Positions 8,239 through 16,018 of a stretch of DNA of 64,000 bases are shown one piece after another; position 1 is the first letter of the stretch; every line of letters starts with the position of its first letter. Source of the DNA: Phytomonas francai. Taxonomy: Eukaryota > Euglenozoa > Kinetoplastea > Trypanosomatida > Trypanosomatidae. A program made the translations under genes and the position numbers. Under the pieces are notes generated by a model. The model saw only the letters and a list, made by a program, of their open reading frames with translations, was not told the DNA's origin and did no database searches. Location: assembly GCA_001766655.1 (NCBI GenBank), contig MJCC01000004.1, positions 315,189 to 379,188 of the forward strand. Reading direction: 5' to 3'.

Positions 8239-10841
8239 ATGATCCACCTTCAACGCTGTCTTCTCGTTTTCGCGTTACTCTGCGTTCCCTGGGCGCTCGC
8301 GTCGGGCCGTGCGCCGGACGTCCTGGCCGTCCCTGGCCTCCCCCTGGCGCTCCACGTCACCCCGTACGAGCGCGGCATCCTCCGCCTCACCCTACGCCCG
8401 GCCGAGGGCTGGGCCTTCACGGTCCCCCACAGCCTCGTCGCGGGGCCGGCCACCAGCGGCCCGCGCAGGTGTAGGCCGCCGTCACAGCCCCCCCCCCNCG
8501 AGGGCTGGGCCTTCACGGTCCCCCACAGCCTCGTCGCGGGGCCGGCCACCAGCGGCCCGCGCAGGTGTAGGCCGCCCCCCCGGGCCCCCCCCGCGCCCTC
8601 CTCCACGGGGACTGCCGCCTGACGCTCGACGCCCGCGCGGAGGGGGGCCCGGGGGGGGGGGCTGTGACGGCGGCCTACACCTGCGCGGGCCGCCCGCTCG
8701 CCGATGTGACGGTGGACCTCCGGCACGCCCCGCGGCTCGCCGTCGGCGCGGCCTTTCCCTCGGCCAAGGCACTCTACGGCCTCCCGGCGCACGCCGCGGA
8801 TCTGGCGCTGCGCCCGGGGGGTACCTACGGCTTGCACAACCACGACGCCGTGCAATACCCGCTTAACAGTACCCACCCGCTTTACGGCGCCATCCCTTTC
8901 ATCATGGCGTACTCGGCGAAGGCTACTACCGGGATTCTATTCCTCAACGCCGCGGAGCACAAGGTGACCGTGATGGAGGGGAATGGCGAAGGAAGTGGTC
9001 CTCGTTGTGAGTGGAATGCGGAAACAGGCCCTTTGGATTTATTCTTTCTGCCAGGCCCTACGCCCGAGGAGGTTCAGCGCCAGCACGCCTATCTTACAGG
9101 TCCGACTGTCTTTCCGCCCTATTTTGCTCTTGGCTACCACCATTCGCTTTGGAGCCATCTCAACGTCAAAGACGCTCTTTCCGTCGACGAGGGCTTTGAT
9201 CAGCATAATATGCCCTACGACGCACTCTGGCTCGGACCCGAGCACGCCGACACGGGGAAGTCGTTTACATGGGATTCCCGCGCCTTTCCGGATCCGGAGC
9301 TCCTTCCGAACGCGCTAGCCTCAAAAGGGCGTCGGTTGGTCACTTTCCAGTCCCCAGGAGTAAAACTCGAGATGAATTACACTGTTCACAACGAAGCAGA
9401 GGAAGGGAATCATTACGTGCGCAACGCTGACGGCAGCGTTTACAGGGGGGAATGCTGGGCAGGTGAGTGCTCGTGGCCGGACTTCCTGAACGCGCGCACA
9501 CGAGCATGGTATGCGGGCTTTTTTCACGACAACCGCCGATCCCCTGAAGGGGGGCGTGGAAAAATTTACTCATGGGTGGGAATGAACGAGCCCTCGGTAC
9601 TGAATGGGCCTCACAGAACTATGGAAAAGGAGGCGGTGCATCGAGATGACGAAGGCCACCGTGTGGAGCATCGATACCTGCACAACATGTATAGCTTGCT
9701 ATCGGTTATTTCCGCGTACAAGGGCGCTGTGGAGGCCGCTGGCGAGGGTCGGGAAGTGAGGAAGAGGCCTTTTCTTCTCACACGTAGCTTCTTCGCGGGC
9801 TCCCAGCGGTACGCCGCGGTGTCAATCGGTGAAAACATGGCGCGTTGGGACCATCTGCAAAGCACATCCGCGGAACTGCTCTCGCTTTCCGTCTCTAACT
9901 ACCCCTTCTGCGGAGCCGATGCTGGTGGCTTCTTTTTGGACCCTGAAGAGGAGCTCTATGTGCGCTGGATACAGTCGGGCATTTTCTACCCATTTTTCAG
10001 GAGCCATGCAAATCCCAAAGCGAAGCGCCGTGAGCCATGGACCTTCTCCGAAGATACGCAGCACCATATTCGTAATGCGCTTGCGCTACGCTACGCACTC
10101 ATTCCGTACCTTTACACAGTCTTCTATAACGCTCACTGCCATGGTAGCACGGTTCTACGGCCTCTTTTTTTTGAATTTCCAGATGAAGAGGATTTGTGGG
10201 CGGTGCAGGCCACGTTTATGTTCGGCCCATCCCTGCTGGTCTCGCCAGTGGTGCATCGAAGGGCCACAGAAACAACGGTACGCTTGCCGGCGCGCGAGAT
10301 ATGGTATGAATACTCAACCGGAGAGGCTATTACGAACCGTGGCTCGTACCAATTTCCGGTTATGATGGATACCATTCCCCTCTTCGTTCGCGGCGGACAT
10401 ATCGTGCCTCTAAAGCTTCGACTACGCCGCAACACTTACGCCGCTCGAGCTGACCCATTTACGCTTTACGTTGCCCTGAATGCCGAAGGCACAAGTCGTG
10501 GTGAGCTTTATCTCGACGATGGTACAACCTTTCATTACGAGCAGGGCGATTCGCTTCATAGGCAGTTTGAATTCTCGAATTATCACCTTCGCTGCACCAA
10601 GCATCCGAGGGCGTCCGCGAACAGCACTTTCATGGTTCCGAACGCCGTCGAGCGGGTTGTTGTGATGGGGTATAACCGAAAGCCGATGAAGATCTATCTT
10701 GTGTCGACACCAGGTAAAGAGCTACAGATGCAAGTCAATAGCAAGCCTATGAGGTTTGAACGTGTAGGAAATTCTGTTATTGTGCATAACTTAAGGCTGA
10801 GAATAGGGGAAGACTGGGAAATTCGGTTTGAGAATGAATAA
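8239..10841 (+). CDS. GH31 family protein, ER glucosidase II alpha subunit-like; 5' part damaged in the assembly
   Basis: ATG 8239 starts a good signal peptide (LLVFALLCVPWALASG). The GH31 body reads in another frame from about 8583 to 10841. The two parts are separated by a duplicated and inverted segment around an N at 8498, almost certainly a misassembly. Framework motifs follow glucosidase II closely: FPPYFALGYH, FTWDSRAFPDP, MNEPSVLNGP, FLLTRSFFAGSQRYAAVS, FCGADAGGFF and RREPW. Glucosidase II trims glucose from N-glycans in the ER and, with the UGGT folding sensor, controls lectin-chaperone cycling. However, the nucleophile position (WxDMNE) is Gly (codon 9579-9581), the acid/base position (GDN) is Glu (9831-9833), and the WLDIEH substrate Asp is Gly (9234-9236). 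It may be a pseudoenzyme. No retention signal is seen at the C-terminus; glucosidase II is usually held in the ER by its beta subunit. Confidence 0.85.
8403..8693. repeat. Direct and inverted duplication around N 8498 (probable misassembly)
   Basis: A 78-bp block at 8403-8480 recurs at 8499-8576. In addition 8456-8497 is the reverse complement of about 8652-8693, including a C run matched by a G run. The block interrupts the coding sequence and shifts its frame. A single ambiguous base sits at the junction. This pattern is expected when reads through a GC-rich, poly-C/poly-G stretch are folded or joined wrongly. Confidence 0.85.
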
Positions 10842-11296
10842 TAATTCTATTTGGATTACTTGAATGATTTCCAGGAAAGGGCATTAGCCTTATTACCTCT
10901 GTAAGAGATGATTTGTGTATATTAAGTTACCGATGTTAAATAGGAAGACTTATGCGCCGTTGTGGGGCACCAGCAAAGCGGAAGTTATGAATATCAGTTA
11001 ATTATTGGGTTATGTAAATTTATTGCAGCAATTGTAACCCCCTCCAAAAAAAAATATTTCTCTTTTTCAGTCTGGTAATGTCATCTACCCTCGCGGCAGT
11101 CCCCCTGCGTAACGACGAAAATGTTTTTCTAGTGTCTAGGGAGTGACTCTCCCATTTTCAAACTTCCCTTTGCACGGTTTACTTTTTTTTTCTTCCTTCG
11201 CCTAGCAAACGGAAAGAAAGGTGGTATTCCACATAGATACATTTTTTTATTGCTATTACTATTAATATTAGTCCTGTTGCTGTTTTCTAACTTCTC
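10842..11296. other. Intergenic with probable acceptor for NDUFA9-like gene
   Basis: AT-rich DNA without a gene. A T-rich tract before AG at 11270-11271 gives a 25-nt leader with no upstream ATG to the start at 11297. Confidence 0.5.
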
Positions 11297-12739
11297 ATGT
11301 GGCGACTGAGGTCAGGGAAGGTAGGCGCGACGCTTCTCACGGTGCCGGGCGCGCGCTCCTTTTGGGATCCGTACGGTAACCAACCCGAATCGATGTTTCT
11401 TGACCGCAAAGATCTCGAGCAGATGTACCCGACCCGGAAGCCAAAGACGACCGCGGGTGGGTTTGGCTACGAGCGGGGCCCCTACTGGGCGGCGATGCAC
11501 CTTCCCAACCCGGCGGTCCGCCTCCCGCACGAGCGGCGGCGGCTCAACCCGAAGCCCGCACGGCGGGTGACCGTCTTCGGCGCCTCGGGCTACCTCGGCG
11601 CCGAGATCGTGCGGGAGCTCTGCGAGCACCCCAAGATTGAGTGCGTGCGGGCCTGCACGCGCTACCCCACGCTCATCCCGCAGGGCTCCGACCTCGACGT
11701 GCTGCTCCAGCGCTACCCCGACAAGATCGAGCTCCACGAGTGCGACGTGACCGACCGCATCCAGGTCAATGTGGCCTCGAACGGCAGCGACACCCTCATC
11801 TTCGCCGTCGACTACCACGCCGAGTACGCGAACAACAGCCACTTCGACGTCTTCTTCACCGGCGCGACGAACGTGAGCTGGACGGCGCGCAGCGTCCGCG
11901 CGGACCGGGTGATCTACGCCACTGGCCTCGACGCAACCTTCGCCTCGGAGTCGAACTACGTCGACCACCGCGCGCGCGGGGAGGATGCGGTGGGGGCGAA
12001 CCACCCGGACGCGACCCTCCTCCGCTTTGGCCCGCTCTACGGCAAGAACTACCGCTACCGTGGGCTCGGCCGCTTCGTCTACCCCGCCGTCTTCCCGAGG
12101 ACGCTCGTCCAGCCGACGTGGGTGGTGGACGCGGCGAGGAGCGTCGTGCGGTGCGCGCGGGCCCACCGCGCCGTTCGCTACCGCTTCGACCTCGGCGGCC
12201 CCGAGACGCTCTCGCACGTCGACGCGTTCCGCACCATCGCGCGGTACTACGAGCCGCGCTGGGTATTCCCCTGCTATCGCGGCCTCGGGCGCTTTTTTGG
12301 CAAGCTCGCGCCCTGGCTGATCCCGAACCCGTGGTTCGACGATAACTACATCCTCACCTTCGAGCTTGACCAAGTGAACCGGCGCGCGACGCTGTTCGAC
12401 CGGCTCGCGAGCTGGGAGCGCCTCGCCTACACTCCGCACACGATTCGCGAGGCCGCCGAGATCGAGCGCGGGGTCCGCGCTCTCCCGCCCCTGCACGAGC
12501 TCGATGTCGCCTTCGAGGCCCTTGAAGCCGCCGACAAGGCCGCAGAGAAGGAGGAGGAGGAGAATGCGCGGAAGTTCAGCATCTATCGCGCGAAGGCCGA
12601 GCCCGGGTTCGGCCGCACGGACGGCCTCGAGGCCCTGGCGCAGGAAATTTACCCCGGCCAGCAGTTTCGTATTCGTCCTTTGGAGGGGGCGAAGTACCCG
12701 TCTACCGTCAAGAACCCTGGGCCTAATGCAATCCATTAA
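11297..12739 (+). CDS. NDUFA9: NDUFA9-like (39 kDa) subunit of mitochondrial complex I, atypical SDR (480 aa)
   Basis: After a basic leader that could target mitochondria, residues about 88-105 hold the nucleotide-binding turn VTVFGASGYLGAEIV (GxxGxxG type). Then come CDVTD, a short ATGLDA strand and DATLLRFGPLYG. The order is that of the NDUFA9 branch of the short-chain dehydrogenases. This subunit sits in the peripheral arm near the quinone site and binds NADPH structurally rather than catalytically. The C-terminus has a charged helix and an RTDGLEALAQEIYPG segment. The whole gene is very GC-rich, above all at third positions, and its opposite strand is open almost throughout as a by-product. 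NDUFV1, another complex I gene, is in the minus-strand array. Confidence 0.75.
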   Translation: MWRLRSGKVGATLLTVPGARSFWDPYGNQPESMFLDRKDLEQMYPTRKPKTTAGGFGYERGPYWAAMHLPNPAVRLPHERRRLNPKPARRVTVFGASGYLGAEIVRELCEHPKIECVRACTRYPTLIPQGSDLDVLLQRYPDKIELHECDVTDRIQVNVASNGSDTLIFAVDYHAEYANNSHFDVFFTGATNVSWTARSVRADRVIYATGLDATFASESNYVDHRARGEDAVGANHPDATLLRFGPLYGKNYRYRGLGRFVYPAVFPRTLVQPTWVVDAARSVVRCARAHRAVRYRFDLGGPETLSHVDAFRTIARYYEPRWVFPCYRGLGRFFGKLAPWLIPNPWFDDNYILTFELDQVNRRATLFDRLASWERLAYTPHTIREAAEIERGVRALPPLHELDVAFEALEAADKAAEKEEEENARKFSIYRAKAEPGFGRTDGLEALAQEIYPGQQFRIRPLEGAKYPSTVKNPGPNAIH

Positions 12740-13438
12740 GCCGCATAGCGCAAAGGTGACGGAGAAAGGTCGGGCGAATGAGAAATGGGGAGACTATGGG
12801 AGTGGGAGAAAAGTGAAGGAAAAGGTACACTCTCCATCGCATGGAATGTGCTGCCGTGTTGTCGGTGTTTGGCGACAGAGTTGTGTTTTTCTCCTCCCCC
12901 CCCCCCCTCTCCCTCTTTCACCTCCCTTCCTCTCAGATGCGTGTATGTTTTAGTAAACTCTGTGAAAGGCAATAGTGCAGGGATGTATTAGCATATAGAA
13001 AGTAGTCTTCATTATTGGATGGAAGGTAGATGGGGTGCTTATTTCACGAATCTCTTTTAGTAGCATGAATTAAAGGAATAGTGTAGAAATGAAGGTTTAT
13101 GTTGGTTTCTATGATCCTTTTTCAATTTTTTTCAAACTGGTAGAAGGATGCGATGCTTACAGTAGTCCCCCCTCTCCTCCCTCCTCCCCCTTAGTGTGTT
13201 TGTCGGGGTACTTCCAAAATATTACAATATCCTATTCTATGTTGCTTGTCCTCGAATTGTATAACTTGCTATCGGTTTATTTTAGGTTCTCAAGCGTTCG
13301 ATCTACACTGTTCAAATTCAAACGGACGACCTTGTATTCGAGTCTTCCATTCCCTCCAATCCATCAAGCAATAAACGCGACCTCGCCCGGTGCCGTCCTC
13401 CGACCCTCCCCCCCCCTCCCTCCCCCTCGTGGCGCGCG
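12740..13438. other. Intergenic with C12 tract and splice-acceptor candidates
   Basis: Twelve C run at 12896-12907. A strong C/T tract at 13166-13192 precedes AG 13193-13194, but an ATG near 13239 follows it. A second acceptor, T-rich tract plus AG 13284-13285, leaves no ATG before 13439 and fits the annotated start better. No gene seen. Confidence 0.45.
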
Positions 13439-15439
13439 ATGCACCCCACTCTGGGTAGTAGTAAACTCGCGGGGAGTGCGCGGCCGAGCGCCCCCCACGC
13501 GCTGGACACGACGCAGCGGCCGGACTGCGCGACCTCGCCGGACCGGGTCGCGGTCTACCCCCGGACCTCGAAGGCGCGCGGGGCCGTCTCGACGCTGCGC
13601 ACGCGGCCGGGCTTTCAGTCCGGGGCCGGGGGCCTTCTCGCGAGCGAGCGCGGGCGCTCCGCGCGGGCGAGCCCGTCCCGGGCCTCCGGGATGCGCCCGA
13701 TCCTGCCCTCCTGCTACCTCTGCGGGCGGCAGTTCGGCACGACGTCGATCGGGATCCACGTCCCGCAGTGCTACGCGAAGCGGCTCGCGCAGTGGGAGGT
13801 TGGCGACCCCGCGACGCGCGGGAGCCGGCCGCGGCACCCCGACCACGTCAACTGGCGCGGCAGCCCCGGGGCCTCCGCCGAGGAGCAGTCCGACGTCCAG
13901 TTCCGCGAATTCCTGAACAACCTGGAGCCGTGCCCGAACTGCGGGCGGCGCTTCCTCGCCGACCGGCTCGTCGTGCACCTGCGCTCCTGCCGGCCCGGGA
14001 ACGCGGCGCGGGCGCCCCCCCACGCGCGGAGGGGGGCCGGCCTCGACACCAGCACGAGGACCGCCTCGTCGGGCATGGCGAGGCTCCTGTCCACCGGCGG
14101 CTACTCCTGCAACTCCGGCACCAACTCGCTCGACTTGGAGCCGACGCGGAGCGAGAAGCTCGCCGCGACGGACTTCAAAAGCCGCCTCATCGAGCTCTCC
14201 CGCACGTCGAGCGGGCAGGATCGGCTGCCCGAGATCTTCCCGAGGAGCCAAGGAAAGACGGGGGGGCGGGTGTGTCGGCATTGCAGCGCCGTAGAGTACG
14301 ATAGTCGCGCGAAGTTTTGCCGTGAGTGTGGGTGGAATTTGAACTCCGAGGATATGCCGAACCCGTGTAAGCGGTGCGGAGAGATGATGCCGGAGAAGTC
14401 TCGCTATTGTGGCACCTGTGGGGAGCCCGTCGCGGATGCCGTGACTGCCGAGCGCGAGCCCGAATCGGCCGACGATAAAGCTTTGACGATGCACATGTCG
14501 ACTTGCCAGGCCTGCAAGGCTCTGTGCTGCGATGACGCCAACTTCTGCGATAACTGCGGTGCTGCTCTCACAGAGCAAGTGACACTGCCAGGAACAGTTC
14601 AGGAGCATGCGATCCCGACGCCCCGCTCCGGCAAGCCGTATTTGATGTATTGCAAGACGTGCGATCTGCTCCTTAAAGAATCCTACGCGGTCTACTGTGA
14701 GGACTGCGGTGGGATGCTCGAGAAGCGCATGGGGTCTGAGGCCTCGAAGAAGCCGGACTCCGCGGCGGGCGGTGGCAGCGGCGGCGGCGGCGGGGGCGGC
14801 TCATGCGCGCCCGAGTTGTTCTCCCAAGAAATTTCTTCCAAAGGGGCGGCGTTGCCGCGCATGAGCACCTCTTCCTTCTCCAAAGGGACGACATCCTCGT
14901 CGACGATCCGGCCGCACGCAGAACCCGCCTCGGTGCCTCTCACAACAGGGGAGGGGCTCGAGATGGAGGAGTGGGGTGGCGGCGGTGTGCGGGAGACGTG
15001 CCCGAGCTGCGGCCGCCAGTTTTCACTGGAGGCTTTACAAAAGCACATGCTCAAATGCGAGAGTCAGAAGAAAAAGCGACCCGTGTTTAATATCCACAAG
15101 AAGTGGTTGGAAGGTCTAGATCCCGTTCCGCACAAGAGTGCGGTTTTCAGTAATCCTGGGCGCGGTAAAGCGGCTCAGGCGCCGCCAAAGAAGAACTGGA
15201 AGGCCGAGAGTGAGGCTTTCCGGCGTGCGCTGCGTGAAGCCAAGAAGGTTGATCAAGTTCTCAAGTCTGGTGGAAACATACGCGATTTACCACCGCCGAC
15301 GTATAGTGAAAATCCAGATTATGTGCCTTGCCCTTATTGTCAGCGTCGTTTCGCCCCGAAGGCAGCCGAACGACATATCCCGCACTGTGCAGTCACTATT
15401 AATAAGCCAAAGCCTCCTCCAAAGCGAAGAGGCGTTTGA
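13439..15439 (+). CDS. Eight-module zinc protein: 4 C2HC fingers flanking 4 zinc ribbons (666 aa)
   Basis: Four fingers share the exact spacing C-x2-C-x11-H-x3-C: near residues 92-112 and 165-185 at the N-terminus and 520-540 and 631-651 at the C-terminus. Between them lie four CxxC-x10/11-CxxC ribbons near 278-300, 309-330, 355-373 and 404-424. The C2HC type matches ZC2HC1/zf-C2HC_2 proteins, often found in basal-body and flagellar proteins of protists. Linkers are low complexity, with Gly-rich and Ser/Thr-rich stretches. Function is unknown; the array suggests binding of nucleic acid or protein. The first 830 bp are extremely GC-rich, and composition changes sharply near 14270. The start is the first ATG after AG 13284-13285. 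Confidence 0.8.
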   Translation: MHPTLGSSKLAGSARPSAPHALDTTQRPDCATSPDRVAVYPRTSKARGAVSTLRTRPGFQSGAGGLLASERGRSARASPSRASGMRPILPSCYLCGRQFGTTSIGIHVPQCYAKRLAQWEVGDPATRGSRPRHPDHVNWRGSPGASAEEQSDVQFREFLNNLEPCPNCGRRFLADRLVVHLRSCRPGNAARAPPHARRGAGLDTSTRTASSGMARLLSTGGYSCNSGTNSLDLEPTRSEKLAATDFKSRLIELSRTSSGQDRLPEIFPRSQGKTGGRVCRHCSAVEYDSRAKFCRECGWNLNSEDMPNPCKRCGEMMPEKSRYCGTCGEPVADAVTAEREPESADDKALTMHMSTCQACKALCCDDANFCDNCGAALTEQVTLPGTVQEHAIPTPRSGKPYLMYCKTCDLLLKESYAVYCEDCGGMLEKRMGSEASKKPDSAAGGGSGGGGGGGSCAPELFSQEISSKGAALPRMSTSSFSKGTTSSSTIRPHAEPASVPLTTGEGLEMEEWGGGGVRETCPSCGRQFSLEALQKHMLKCESQKKKRPVFNIHKKWLEGLDPVPHKSAVFSNPGRGKAAQAPPKKNWKAESEAFRRALREAKKVDQVLKSGGNIRDLPPPTYSENPDYVPCPYCQRRFAPKAAERHIPHCAVTINKPKPPPKRRGV

Positions 15440-16018
15440 TTTGCTCCCCTAGCACACCTGTCATGCTTTTTTTTTTATAAAAAATTCTTTATTATATCAA
15501 CTTATGTACATATGCGGATTATTTGTGTCCAGAAAAGATAATATTTGAGCATCGTAAAAATGAGATATGATACCTGTTTCCACTATTGTGTAGGGCTAAT
15601 TTATATGATTTAAAATGTATAGAATTCTGAGTAAATTTTTTAGTGAAGGCTTTGATATTGTTATGGTTCCTCAAATAAAAAAGTAGCATTTTTATTGTCA
15701 TTTGAGTTCGTCCCATTTTTTTTTTGTGCGTGTGTTATTCAGAAAATCTTGCTTTTCATCATTTGTCTAAAAGACGCTGATCGCAAGCCTGAATGTATTT
15801 TATTTATGGCTATCCTACTAATATTATGAATATTATTTATTGAGTTATCATCTTATTCATCACTATTTCTCTCTCCTATGCAAATACTTGGTGTGATCCA
15901 TATTTTTGGGATTTCAAATTTATTCATTTTCATTACACACTTATATTGAGTAAAGACTTAAGACTACGCTTATACAACTTTCTGCATAGTAAGAACAGGA
16001 AAGACTCATCACCTCTCC
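15440..16018. other. Intergenic, AT-rich
   Basis: A poly-T stretch at 15467-15476 and other T-rich tracts are present. No gene or RNA is recognised. Confidence 0.5.

Noticed and set aside
11312..12736. A 474-codon open frame antisense to the NDUFA9-like gene
   Set aside because: It mirrors a gene with near-saturated GC third positions, which removes stops on the other strand. It lies against the array direction and reads as Arg/Val/Glu-rich nonsense.
13089..13438. Plus-strand frame upstream of the zinc protein (continues to 13916 out of frame)
   Set aside because: It runs through the predicted leader and splice acceptors, then overlaps the real gene in another frame.
13364..14608. A 414-codon antisense frame across the zinc protein
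   Set aside because: Same GC effect; the plus frame has eight intact zinc modules.
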